In this document: positions 17,518 to 32,630 of the stretch, piece after piece
Numbering within the stretch: position 1 is the first letter of the stretch
How the letters are laid out: every line of letters starts with the position of its first letter
Source of the DNA: an uncultured Collinsella sp.
Lineage (GTDB): Bacteria; Actinomycetota; Coriobacteriia; Coriobacteriales; Coriobacteriaceae
Reading direction: 5' to 3'
DNA: 64,000 nt
Assembly (NCBI GenBank): GCA_959599915.1
Contig: CAUGJE010000001.1
Location: forward strand, 186,001-250,000
Position numbers and translations under genes: made by a program
The notes under the pieces: generated by a model
The model's input: only the letters and a program-made list of their open reading frames with translations
Databases searched by the model: none
Told to the model about the DNA's origin: nothing

Positions 17518-18177
17518 TTAGATATTTGATTGAGCATGGGCGCCGAGGCGTTTGATGATGGTGCGCCAGATCGGCGCGGGCAGCGCGGGCTCGACACGCA
17601 CCATGCCGTCGGCGTCGACGCTACCGGCATTGCCACCGCCAAGCAGCTGCGCATGCTCAATGGAGCAGCCCATGCGCACAGCGCCCACGAGCTTATCCAT
17701 CGCTTCCGAAAATGGTCGGCGCAAGAGGCCCATGCGTGGGGAATGGCGAAGCGCTGCGATGCCGCCGCCGGCGCAGATGACAACGCCGCCACACCACAAT
17801 TGGCCCTGGCGCTCGCATGTCTTGTGCAGACGAACGGCGGCCCCGCGTGCCTGCTCAGCGCCCTCTTGTGCGGCTCGAATCACGGCATAGACACGCGTTC
17901 CCGTACCGCCAAAGCGATCGAGTATCTGCTCGACAGCGGTCATCGCCTCATCGTCAAATGCATCATCAACAGCGAGCACCATGCCATCGACCGCAACGGC
18001 GTCATTTGACTTCAAGTTGACCGGGCGGGGGAGTGCGGTGCCGGAAAGCTGTGCATAGGCGGCGATGGCATCCTGCAGGTCCCAGAGCAAAAACTCAAGA
18101 TCGGCGCTATCGGGAATGCTGATATACGCAATGGTCTGCAGCGTTTTTGGTACATCGCCGCGTGCGGTCGTCTCCAT
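17518..18177 (-). CDS. Hypothetical protein
   Basis: A 219-residue protein that I do not recognise. No signal peptide or membrane helix is evident. The middle (about 60-150) alternates hydrophobic beta-like and helical segments (DGMVLAVDD, RVYAVIRA, GGVVICAGGG), suggesting an alpha/beta fold; a C-terminal WRTIIKRLG segment recalls flavodoxin-type reductases, but no cofactor motif supports that. ATG 18177 has a strong AAAGGAGG site. It is divergent from the aminotransferase gene across 93 bases and convergent with the glycosylase gene, whose stop codon is one base away. Confidence 0.75.
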   Translation of the reverse strand: METTARGDVPKTLQTIAYISIPDSADLEFLLWDLQDAIAAYAQLSGTALPRPVNLKSNDAVAVDGMVLAVDDAFDDEAMTAVEQILDRFGGTGTRVYAVIRAAQEGAEQARGAAVRLHKTCERQGQLWCGGVVICAGGGIAALRHSPRMGLLRRPFSEAMDKLVGAVRMGCSIEHAQLLGGGNAGSVDADGMVRVEPALPAPIWRTIIKRLGAHAQSNI

Positions 18178-18270
18178 GCCGCCTCCTTTCCGGTTGGTTT
18201 CCGTTTAGGTTACACCGTCTGGCGGCGCCTCGCCGCGCTATCCTAGTGCAACCCTTACGAAAGGAACGCC

Positions 18271-19407
18271 ATGCGTCTGCCTATGAATACCTCGCTTGCC
18301 ACGCTCAAGCCCTCCGGCATCCGTCGGATTAACGCGCTCGCCGCCCAGCACCCAGGGTGCATCGCGCTTGCGCTTGGCGAGCCCGACTTTCCCACGCCCG
18401 ATATGATTAGCGCCGAGGTGACCGCCGCGTTGGACCGCGGTGACACGCACTATCCGCCCAACAACGGTCGCCCCGCCCTGCGCGAGGCACTGGCTGCCTA
18501 CATGGGGGATGCGGGCCTGGTGTTTTCCGCCGACGAGGTCATCCTGACCGACGGCGCGACCGAGGCCCTGTCGGCAACATTCATGGCTATGCTCAACCCC
18601 GGCGACGAGGTCATTATCCCCACGCCGGCCTTTGGACTGTACGAGAGCATTGTCATGGCCAATCACGCCAAAGCGGTCTTTTTGGATACGGAGCCTGCGC
18701 AATTCCAGATTGACGAGGACGCACTTCGTGCTTGCGTGACGCCGGCGACCAAAGCCATCGTCATCTGCTCGCCCAACAATCCCACGGGCTGCATCCTCGA
18801 CGCGGCATCGCTCGACGCCGTGGCACACGTGGCGGAGCAGGCAGGCATCTACGTGGTCTGCGACGACGTGTACAACCGTCTGGTCTACGTGGACGGCTAC
18901 GAGCGATTTGCCCAGCGCCACCCGGAGCTACGCGAGCAGACGGTCGTCATCGAGAGCTTCTCCAAGCCCTGGGCCATGACCGGCTGGCGCTTGGGTTGGC
19001 TCGCAGCCGCAGCCCCCGTCATCGCTGAGATCGCAAAGGCTCACCAATACTTAGTATCGAGTGCTGTCTCCTTCGAAATGGACGCCGCAGCCCGAGCCCT
19101 GACCGTCGACCCAACCCCCATGCTCAAAGTCTACCGAGCCCGCCGCGAACGCGTACTCGCAGCCTTAAACGCCATGGGCCTCGACGTAGTAGAGCCCGCA
19201 GGAGCCTTCTACACTTTCCCGAGCATCAAAAAGTTCGGCCTAACCAGCGAAGACTTCTGCATCATAGCCATCGAAGAGGCAAACGTAGCCCTAGTCCCGG
19301 GCGACTGCTTCGGCACCGAAGGCCACGTCCGCCTCAGCTATTGCGTTTCCGATAAAGACCTGGACGAAGGCCTCCGCCGCCTGTCCACCTTCCTTTCAAC
19401 CTTGTAG
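18271..19407 (+). CDS. Class I/II pyridoxal-phosphate aminotransferase
   Basis: A 378-residue fold-type I aminotransferase. Landmarks are LALGEPDFPTP near residue 35, the cofactor-binding DGATEALSAT, the SPNNPTG loop near 170 and SFSKPWAMTGWRLGW carrying the Schiff-base lysine near 235, with a C-terminal RLSYC arginine contact. It belongs to the aspartate/aromatic aminotransferase group; the amino donor cannot be fixed. The last 300 bases use A- and C-ending codons (GTA, CTA, GAA, GCA) far more than the earlier part, suggesting recombination or different mutation pressure at the 3' end. That end lies 59 bases from a long-hairpin element. Confidence 0.9.
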   Translation: MRLPMNTSLATLKPSGIRRINALAAQHPGCIALALGEPDFPTPDMISAEVTAALDRGDTHYPPNNGRPALREALAAYMGDAGLVFSADEVILTDGATEALSATFMAMLNPGDEVIIPTPAFGLYESIVMANHAKAVFLDTEPAQFQIDEDALRACVTPATKAIVICSPNNPTGCILDAASLDAVAHVAEQAGIYVVCDDVYNRLVYVDGYERFAQRHPELREQTVVIESFSKPWAMTGWRLGWLAAAAPVIAEIAKAHQYLVSSAVSFEMDAAARALTVDPTPMLKVYRARRERVLAALNAMGLDVVEPAGAFYTFPSIKKFGLTSEDFCIIAIEEANVALVPGDCFGTEGHVRLSYCVSDKDLDEGLRRLSTFLSTL

Positions 19408-19466
19408 CCATCAGGGACGCAACATATCAGCCCACCGACTTAAGGCTTATGAGTGGGGGCGCCGGC

Positions 19467-19670
19467 CAACGGGAAACCGGGCTGCCCCAAAGTCACCGCA
19501 GGCCGCGCCGCCGAAGGCCAGGCGCAAGGTTTTCGTAGATTCCGCACGAGCCGAAGAGCACTTAATGTGCTCTTCGTGCGAGCTCAGGACCTGACCGAGC
19601 GAAAACCTTGCGCCTGGCCTTCGGCGGCGCGGCCAGATGGTGGAATTGTGTGCAGCCCGGTTTCCCGTTG
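19467..19670 (+). repeat. Long-hairpin element, CACTTAATGTG-core family, copy 1
   Basis: A 64-bp core (19536-19599) with ATTCCGCACGAG and AAGAGCACTTAATGTGCTCTT is flanked by perfect 35-bp inverted arms (19501-19535 and 19600-19634). A second perfect 19-bp pair lies outside them (19467-19485 and 19652-19670). The core matches those at 30749, 32923 and 50194; the arms do not. Strand is assigned from the core orientation. Confidence 0.85.
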
Positions 19671-19696
19671 ACCGACGCCGGGGTCCCCGCCATAAT
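19668..19696 (+). promoter_or_regulatory. Candidate promoter of rplJ-rplL
   Basis: TTGACC (19668-19673), 17 bases, then CATAAT (19691-19696). The -35 box overlaps the last three bases of the hairpin element's outer arm. Transcription would begin near 19703, just before the L10 leader. Confidence 0.6.
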
Positions 19697-19702
19697 ACTT
19701 TC

Positions 19703-19912
19703 GGTTCACGCACGAATCCGCTGCCAGAGACAGCCGGTGCAAACGGGCATCGCCCGCGAGCTTAATGGGATATCCCGCCAGCCGAGGTGGTCGAGTAGAT
19801 ATGTCTTCTCGCCCCCGTCGCTCATGCAGCGCGGGGGCTTTCTTTTTGGACATGCCCCCGTCACGTCCTTGTGGCGGACCGTGCCCGGAAAGAATTCGAG
19901 GAGGTGTAATTC
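19703..19912 (+). promoter_or_regulatory. L10 leader of rplJ-rplL with attenuator
   Basis: The segment CCAGAGACAGCCGGTG (19723-19738) and the later CCAGCCGAGGTGG (19778-19790) match the conserved blocks of the bacterial ribosomal L10 leader, the RNA bound by the L10-L7/L12 complex to repress its own operon. A terminator-like hairpin (GCCCCCG 19811-19817 with CGGGGGC 19832-19838, then TTTCTTTTT) lies between leader and start codon, suggesting control by premature termination. Confidence 0.75.
19811..19845 (+). terminator. Attenuator hairpin in the rplJ leader
   Basis: GCCCCCG/CGGGGGC stem followed by TTTCTTTTT, about 70 bases before the rplJ start. It would stop transcription when the leader is in the repressed fold. 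Confidence 0.65.
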
Positions 19913-20434
19913 ATGCCCCAGCAGTACAAAATCGACAAGGTTGCAGAGATCGAGTCCCGTATCGCCGAGAACGCCGGTCTGTTCGTCGTCAACTACAACG
20001 GTCTGACGGTTAAGCAGGCTCAGGAGCTGCGTCATCAGCTTCGCGAGTGCGGCGCCGAGATGAAGGTCTACAAGAACAACCTGGTCAAGATCGCTCTCAA
20101 GAACCAGGAGCAGCCCGAGCTCGACGAGATCCTCGCCGGCCCCGTCGCTTATGTGTTCTACGAGTCCGAGCCGGTCGAGGCCGCTAAGGCCCTTAAGGAC
20201 TTCTCCGCTAAGTCCAAGGGCGTCCTTGAGATCAAGGGCGGTATCTCCGACGGCAAGGCCGTTTCCGCTGATGATGTTAAGGCTATCGCCGAGCTGCCCA
20301 CCAAGGATCAGCTTCTCGGCCAGATCGCCGGTCTCATCTCCGGTTTCGCTCGCGACATCGCTGTCTGCGTCAACGGCGTTTCCTCTGGTCTCGCTCGTTC
20401 GATCCAGCAGGTCTCCGAGCAGAAGGCAGCCTAG
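19913..20434 (+). CDS. rplJ: Ribosomal protein L10
   Basis: A 173-residue L10 (uL10), the stalk base of the large subunit that anchors L7/L12 dimers. The N-terminal domain contains LFVVNYNGLTVKQAQELRHQLRE and MKVYKNNLVKIAL, typical of L10; the C-terminal helix ending VSSGLARSIQQVSEQK is the L7/L12 docking region. GAGGAGGTG lies upstream of ATG 19913. rplL follows after 102 bases. Unusually, rplK, rplA and nusG are not directly upstream; an aminotransferase and a repeat element are there instead. Confidence 0.97.
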   Translation: MPQQYKIDKVAEIESRIAENAGLFVVNYNGLTVKQAQELRHQLRECGAEMKVYKNNLVKIALKNQEQPELDEILAGPVAYVFYESEPVEAAKALKDFSAKSKGVLEIKGGISDGKAVSADDVKAIAELPTKDQLLGQIAGLISGFARDIAVCVNGVSSGLARSIQQVSEQKAA

Positions 20435-20536
20435 TCGCTGTTTTCACCCGCGGCGGCAACGCCGCACCCCTGGCGCATTCGCGCCGTGTTTTAACTGATC
20501 TCCGTGCACAGACACGGAAACCGAAAGGACTTAGAA

Positions 20537-20914
20537 ATGGCTAAGCTTACCACCGATGAGATCATCGATGCTCTTAAGGAAATGACCCTTCTCGAGGCTT
20601 CCGAGCTCGTCAAGGCTATCGAGGACACCTTCGGCGTTTCTGCCGCTGCTCCTGCCGCTGTTGTCGCCGCTCCTGCTGCTGGCGCTGCTGAGGCCGAGGA
20701 GAAGACCGAGTTTGACGTCGTGCTCGAGGGCTTCGGCGACAACAAGATCCAGGTCATCAAGGCCGTCCGTGAGCTCACCAACCTTGGCCTGAAGGAGGCC
20801 AAGGAGGTCGTCGAGGGCGCTCCCAAGGCTGTTCTCGAGGGTGCCAAGAAGGAGGACGCCGAGGCTGCCAAGGAGAAGCTCGAGGCTGCTGGCGCTGCTG
20901 TCACCCTCAAGTAA
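20537..20914 (+). CDS. rplL: Ribosomal protein L7/L12
   Basis: A 125-residue L7/L12 (bL12). The N-terminal dimerisation domain (1-30, LTTDEIIDALKEMTLLEASELVKAIE) is joined by an Ala/Pro hinge (about 38-55) to the C-terminal factor-binding domain (EKTEFDVVLEGFGDNKIQVIK, then GLKEAKEVVEGAPK). It recruits translation GTPases such as the EF-G encoded at 34176. AAAGGA precedes ATG 20537. A strong terminator at 20942 ends the operon. Confidence 0.97.
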   Translation: MAKLTTDEIIDALKEMTLLEASELVKAIEDTFGVSAAAPAAVVAAPAAGAAEAEEKTEFDVVLEGFGDNKIQVIKAVRELTNLGLKEAKEVVEGAPKAVLEGAKKEDAEAAKEKLEAAGAAVTLK

Positions 20915-21227
20915 TCAGGCTCTCTCGCCAGATTTCTTTGCAGACGGGACTCGCTATGCGAGCCCCGTCTTTTTTGTTTTGGCCTCTCATTCCCATTGCT
21001 CGGCACGCAGAACACCGTTGTCTTCGCCGTGCCAATCCCGTTACCGCTGGGGCGTAAAATTGCACCATTCGAGCAATAATTTGCGTTGACCTGCTGAAGA
21101 ATTGCGTTTGCCTTACGGTGACGTATGTCTCCGGCGGTAAGATACTTCGGTATCGCAATTTGGTCTGCGGCCGCCGTGCCGCACGCATAGGGCGCATTCT
21201 GCGCCTGCGAAAGGATCCTTGAATAAC
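20915..21227. other. 313-bp gene-free stretch before galU
   Basis: After the rplL terminator there are small hairpins (GATAC-ttcg-GTATC at 21141-21154; TGCGGC/GCCGCA near 21165) but no promoter that can be assigned with confidence. Confidence 0.5.
20942..20977 (+). terminator. Terminator of rplJ-rplL
   Basis: AGACGGG-a-CTCGC and GCGAG-c-CCCGTCT form a stem with a 3-base loop, followed by TTTTTT, 28 bases after the rplL stop codon. Confidence 0.9.
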
Positions 21228-22136
21228 ATGAAGGCAATCATCCCCGCCGCCGGTCTTGGCACGCGTTTTCTGCCTGGCACTAAGTGCACGCCCAAAGAGA
21301 TGTTGCCGGTGCTCGACAAGCCGGTCATTCAGTATGTCGTTGAGGAGGCACTCGACCCCGAGGAGGTCGACGACGCCATCATCGTTACCTCTCCCGGTAA
21401 GCCCGAGCTGCTGAGCTACTTCCAGCCCGATCGCTCGCTCGAGAACCTGCTGCGCGAGCGCGGCAAGAATGCCTATGCCGATGCCGTCGCCCATGCTGGC
21501 GGTATGCCGGTCGACTTCCGTTATCAGTACGAGCCCAAGGGCCTCGGCCATGCTATCCGCTCTGCTGCCGACGCCGTGGCAGGGGAGAACTTCCTGGTTC
21601 TTCTGGGCGACTACGTTGTGCCTAACCGCGACATCTGCGACAAGATGCTCGCCGTTTCCAAGGAGCACGGTGGTGCTTCGGTTATCGCCGTCGCTGCTTG
21701 CTCGCCCGAGGAAGTCAGCCGCTACGGCGTTATCGCCGGCGAGCGCGTCGGTTCGCTCGAGGGCGCCGAGGGCGTTGCCGATGCCGAGCCGGGCGCTGTC
21801 TGGCGCATCGGCGGTCTGGTCGAGAAGCCTGCTCCCGAGGCGGCTCCGTCCAACCTGTACATCGTCGGTCGTTACCTGCTGAGCCCGCTGGTCATGGACC
21901 TGCTCGCCGATCAGCAGGCCGGTAAGGGCGGCGAGATTCAGCTTACCGACGCCATGGCCCGCTCGCTCGACCGCGAGGCTATGTACGCTGTCGTCATCGA
22001 CCCGCTCTCGGGCTACGACACCGGCACCCCGTCTGGCTGGATGGCCACCAACGCCCTCATGGCCGCAAGCGATCCTCGCTTTGCCAGCGCCTTCTGGGAC
22101 GCCATCGACGAGCGCGGCGGATTGATGCGCAAGTAA
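21228..22136 (+). CDS. galU: UTP-glucose-1-phosphate uridylyltransferase
   Basis: A 302-residue nucleotidyltransferase making UDP-glucose from UTP and glucose-1-phosphate, the donor for glycolipids, capsule and galactose use. The N-terminus KAIIPAAGLGTRFLPGTKCTPKEMLPVLDKP is the classic GalU nucleotide-binding signature (quoted in parts: AAGLGTRFLP; PKEMLPVLDKP), and EPKGLGHAI and LLGDY follow. ATG 21228 was chosen over an in-frame TTG at 21219, which is only three bases from the AAAGGA site. It sits alone between rplL and rpoB. Confidence 0.95.
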   Translation: MKAIIPAAGLGTRFLPGTKCTPKEMLPVLDKPVIQYVVEEALDPEEVDDAIIVTSPGKPELLSYFQPDRSLENLLRERGKNAYADAVAHAGGMPVDFRYQYEPKGLGHAIRSAADAVAGENFLVLLGDYVVPNRDICDKMLAVSKEHGGASVIAVAACSPEEVSRYGVIAGERVGSLEGAEGVADAEPGAVWRIGGLVEKPAPEAAPSNLYIVGRYLLSPLVMDLLADQQAGKGGEIQLTDAMARSLDREAMYAVVIDPLSGYDTGTPSGWMATNALMAASDPRFASAFWDAIDERGGLMRK

Positions 22137-22156
22137 GCCTTCGGGCATCGACATTT

Positions 22157-22190
22157 ACGGGTGCGGACTTCGGTCTGCACCCGTTTTTTT
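22157..22190 (+). terminator. Terminator of galU
   Basis: ACGGGTGC-g-GA and TC-t-GCACCCGT form the stem, followed by seven T residues, 20 bases after the galU stop codon. Confidence 0.9.
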
Positions 22191-22210
22191 ATTCGAGCTA
22201 CAGCTTGGCT

Positions 22211-22383
22211 CCGGAAAGTGCGACCCACAATTTGGTCGAATTCTGGGACGCGCTTTCCGGTTGGAACCCCTAGCGGAAACTGCGACCCGGAATTTCGGCT
22301 CAGAACGGGATATGCTTTCCCAAACAGTGCTCAACCGGAAACTGCGACCCAGTTTGAGGCCTCAAAACGGGACGCACTTTCCG
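22211..22383. repeat. Three-copy tandem hairpin array (GGAAAcTGCGACCC family)
   Basis: Three units start near 22211, 22273 and 22335, a period of about 62 bases. Each begins GGAAA-G/C-TGCGACCC and ends GGGA-CGCG/TATG/CGCA-CTTTCC, so each folds into a hairpin of 48-50 bases. Loops and the separators of 12-14 bases differ between units. Confidence 0.75.
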
Positions 22384-22544
22384 CCTGACCAACCCTCGCC
22401 GTCATTTCGCCGTTCAGCGGCGCGCATCAGCAGCTCTGTTCACAGAAAATATATGAACAGATGTTCGATATACATACATCTACCTGCGTGTTTTCTTTCG
22501 AAAAACTTTGCTACTCCAAAAACTCAATCGCGTCAAGGCTTTTC

Positions 22545-22572
22545 TTGCCCAACGGTCGGTACCTGATAAACT
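22545..22572 (+). promoter_or_regulatory. Candidate promoter of rpoBC
   Basis: TTGCCC (22545-22550), 16 bases, then TAAACT (22567-22572), about 70 bases before the rpoB start. Confidence 0.5.
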
Positions 22573-22645
22573 ATTAGGTTGCGATAACTGGCGAAGCTAT
22601 GCCTCGCCAATCCACCGAGCATTTCCGTGAAGGAGGAAAAACCTG

Positions 22646-26137
<3,492 letters not shown>

Positions 26138-26143
26138 TTGACT

Positions 26144-30619
<4,476 letters not shown>

Positions 30620-30647
30620 TTTCCTAGTACGTTAACCGCCCTTCCAA

Positions 30648-30682
30648 AGACCCGCTTCCCAACAGGGGAGCGGGTCTTTTTT
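30648..30682 (+). terminator. Terminator of rpoBC
   Basis: AGACCCGCTTCCC and GGGAGCGGGTCT form the stem, followed by a run of T residues, 29 bases after the rpoC stop codon. Confidence 0.9.
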
Positions 30683-30711
30683 GGTGAGGAACGTTGCCCC
30701 GACGAGCACGT

Positions 30712-30852
30712 CGGATTCCCGGAACGGGCGGCCCGCTGTTAAAGTTTGTCGCGAGTTCCGCACGCAAAGGAAAGCACTTAATGTGCTTTCCGTCTTGTGC
30801 AGGACTGTAGAGCAGCAAACTTAAACAGCGGGCCGCCCGTTCCGGGAATCCG
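30712..30852 (+). repeat. Long-hairpin element, CACTTAATGTG-core family, copy 2
   Basis: Arms 30712-30748 and 30816-30852 are reverse complements at 36 of 37 positions. The 67-bp core contains GAGTTCCGCACG, GGAAAGCACTTAATGTGC and GGACTGTAGAGCAG. The flanks (CCGACGAGCACGTCGG on the left; GGAATCC/GGATTCC-TTTT on the right, to 30880) are shared with copy 3. Confidence 0.88.
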
Positions 30853-30880
30853 CCCCCGCGCACAGAAGGGGATTCCTTTT
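30845..30880 (+). terminator. Terminator-like hairpin at the end of element copy 2
   Basis: GGAATCC (30845-30851) pairs with GGATTCC (30870-30876), followed by TTTT. The left half is also the end of the element's right arm, so this hairpin and the long hairpin exclude each other. Confidence 0.5.
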
Positions 30881-30881
30881 G

Positions 30882-30906
30882 CCAATAAGGGACAGGTTTA
30901 TTTTGG
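30882..30906. repeat. Small inverted repeat with GGGACAGG, copy 1
   Basis: CCAATAA and TTATTTTGG flank GGGACAGG. Related sites lie at 32835-32859 (opposite orientation) and 59118-59150. Confidence 0.55.
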
Positions 30907-30927
30907 TAGGTTTTTCCTGCTTGGATT

Positions 30928-30956
30928 TGAAACATTTCGTTCGGCCAAAGCGTATC
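30928..30956 (+). promoter_or_regulatory. Candidate ECF-type promoter, probably autoregulatory
   Basis: TGAAAC (30928-30933), 17 bases, then CGTATC (30951-30956), about 50 bases before the sigma-factor gene. This matches the TGAAAC/CGTA pattern used by SigW/SigM-type ECF factors, which commonly activate their own genes. Confidence 0.7.
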
Positions 30957-31004
30957 TATGGTGAGGACCTCATCAAGAACCATCAGCGTCACCGGGAGGT
31001 GATT

Positions 31005-31523
31005 ATGGAAGAACAAGCTTTTAGACAGGCGGTTGAAGACCACCGTGATGTCGTGTTTCGGATCGCCTTGACGTACCTGCGCGATCGCGCCGATGCCGAC
31101 GATATTGCCCAAGATGTCTTTCTTAAGTTGCTTAAAAGCGATGGACACTTTGAAAGTTGGGAACATCTTCGCCGCTGGCTTATCCGGGTCACGATCAATG
31201 AATGCAAGTCTCTCTTTCGAAAACCGTGGAGGCGCGTGGAGGATATCGAGAATCTGACCGATTCGCTCTTGGCGGCGCAGGACGAGACTAAGGCCGTCCT
31301 GTCGGACGTCATGCGGCTTCCGGAACGATTCCGTATCCCCATCGTGCTCTATTACTATCTGGGCTTCTCGACTTCAGAGATTGCCGAGTTATTGCATGTG
31401 CCAGCCGCGACCGTTAGAACGCGTTTAGCTCGCGGTAGATCGAAGCTCAAATTCATCCTAGAGGAGGGCGGCCGTGAAATCCAATCAAATCAAGCAGGCC
31501 TTCGAGTCCATCCAAGCCGATAG
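31005..31523 (+). CDS. ECF-type RNA polymerase sigma factor
   Basis: A 172-residue sigma factor with only regions 2 and 4. Region 2 (about 10-80) has FRIALTYLRDRADADDIAQDVFLKL; region 4 (about 110-165) has LPERFRIPIVLYYYLGFSTSEIAELL and AATVRTRLARGRSKL, the -35-binding helix-turn-helix. The next gene overlaps by 50 bases and encodes a membrane protein typical of anti-sigma partners. ATG 31005 has GGGAGGTG upstream; the longer frame from 30879 would run across the promoter and is rejected. The inducing stress is unknown, but this arrangement usually senses the cell envelope. Confidence 0.93.
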   Translation: MEEQAFRQAVEDHRDVVFRIALTYLRDRADADDIAQDVFLKLLKSDGHFESWEHLRRWLIRVTINECKSLFRKPWRRVEDIENLTDSLLAAQDETKAVLSDVMRLPERFRIPIVLYYYLGFSTSEIAELLHVPAATVRTRLARGRSKLKFILEEGGREIQSNQAGLRVHPSR

Positions 31524-32550
31524 CGATCTTGCCGACCGTGTTATTGATGCTGCTGCGGGTGAGCCGCTTCATCGAAAGGGCCACGCGAAGCCTCTCTATG
31601 TTGCCGTAATCGGATGCCTTGCCGGAGTGCTGGCGACCGGAGGGGTCGCCTATGCCGTCGTTAATTCCAGTTATTTTGCCTCTGCCTGGGGAAACCACGG
31701 CAACGGAGAGTCCATTACCTGGACTCAAGGTGGCTCGTCGGGGACTAAATATACCTACACCAGAGAGTTTGGTGACGGCATTGCGCCCCAAAGCTTGGAG
31801 GGTTCAGTACAGAAGGTCAATCTGTCCGTCGAGGGCAACGGCTATACACTCGACATTCACGATATGGCTATCGATAAAAACGGTTGCGGTGCCGTGACGT
31901 TTACGTTGTCCAATCCAAATGGTGTTAACTGCTACAAGCCGGCAGCAGAGACTGGCGAACTTGTTCTCTATGGTGAAGAAGAACAAGGCATCGGCACGCC
32001 CAGCATGAACTTCGGTGAAAAATGGGCTGACACACGCTGCACAATTGACAAGGACACATCAAGCGACACGGTCATTAACGGCACAATGTACTTTGCCTCA
32101 TGGAATCGCGATCGAGATTTAGGACATGCTGTCACCTGGAATATCAGCTGGACGGAGGGCGAAGGTGAGGATGCGAAGCATGTCGAGGCATCGACACCCG
32201 AGTTTAGCGTCGGAGCGTACGTCGATACAAAGGAGCTCCGCTCCGACGACTCGCCTCTTGAGATTAGCCCGTTTTCCATCCAGACGCACATCGATGATCT
32301 GGGCATTGACGCAGTCACGAAAAAGTTGACCGTTACCTACAAGGATGGATCGGAGCAGATTATCGAAGACGATGCTGCAGGCGCGTACAATTCTTATTTT
32401 TCGCTGACGCGCAATAGCGGGGAGAACATCTCGGTTCCGACAAAGCTGATCAATGTCGATCAAGTGGTCTCGGTAACCCTCGAGGGCACGAGGTACACAT
32501 CAACAGGAGAGACCGAAACAGAATTACCCTTTACCATCGTCTATTCGTAA
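31474..32550 (+). CDS. Membrane anti-sigma factor-like protein (DUF4179 type)
   Basis: A 358-residue single-pass protein. Residues 1-40 are cytoplasmic and would hold the sigma factor; a membrane helix follows (about 41-64, LYVAVIGCLAGVLATGGVAYAVV), then an extracytoplasmic beta-rich region of about 290 residues. This layout matches DUF4179 proteins encoded after ECF sigma genes in Gram-positive bacteria. The GTG start at 31474, with GAGGAGGG upstream, lies inside the sigma gene, a 50-base overlap that suggests translational coupling. Base composition is lower in GC than most neighbours. Function is inferred from position and topology. Confidence 0.85.
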   Translation: MKSNQIKQAFESIQADSDLADRVIDAAAGEPLHRKGHAKPLYVAVIGCLAGVLATGGVAYAVVNSSYFASAWGNHGNGESITWTQGGSSGTKYTYTREFGDGIAPQSLEGSVQKVNLSVEGNGYTLDIHDMAIDKNGCGAVTFTLSNPNGVNCYKPAAETGELVLYGEEEQGIGTPSMNFGEKWADTRCTIDKDTSSDTVINGTMYFASWNRDRDLGHAVTWNISWTEGEGEDAKHVEASTPEFSVGAYVDTKELRSDDSPLEISPFSIQTHIDDLGIDAVTKKLTVTYKDGSEQIIEDDAAGAYNSYFSLTRNSGENISVPTKLINVDQVVSVTLEGTRYTSTGETETELPFTIVYS

Positions 32551-32557
32551 GGCTTGA

Positions 32558-32590
32558 GGCCGCTTCCCACTAGGGGAAGCGGCCTTTTTT
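32558..32590 (+). terminator. Terminator of the sigma/anti-sigma operon
   Basis: GGCCGCTTCCC and GGGGAAGCGGCC pair across a short loop, followed by TTTTTT, directly after the anti-sigma stop codon. Confidence 0.9.
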
Positions 32591-32630
32591 GCGTTATATG
32601 GACGGTTATTTTGAGCGATATTCGCCTGAA

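Larger units (their letters stand above)
19408..19912. other. 505-bp gene-free stretch before rplJ
   Basis: It contains long-hairpin element copy 1 (19467-19670), a vegetative-type promoter whose -35 overlaps the element's right end, the L10 leader and an attenuator-like terminator. No gene is supported. Confidence 0.8.
22137..22645. other. 509-bp gene-free stretch before rpoB
   Basis: It contains the galU terminator, a three-copy tandem hairpin array (22211-22383), a TCTACCTGCG-containing segment (22479-22510) that recurs at 32689, and the rpoB promoter. Confidence 0.8.
30620..31004. other. 385-bp gene-free stretch after rpoC
   Basis: It holds the rpoC terminator, long-hairpin element copy 2, a small GGGACAGG inverted repeat and a near-consensus ECF promoter. 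Confidence 0.8.

Noticed and set aside
22211..22383. Possible short CRISPR array
   Set aside because: The three units are whole palindromic hairpins with diverged sequence, the separators are 12-14 bases, and no cas genes are near.
30712..30852. Direct call of a retron
   Set aside because: The inverted-arm layout recalls retron msr-msd, but no reverse transcriptase gene lies in the window, so the idea is kept only as a hypothesis.
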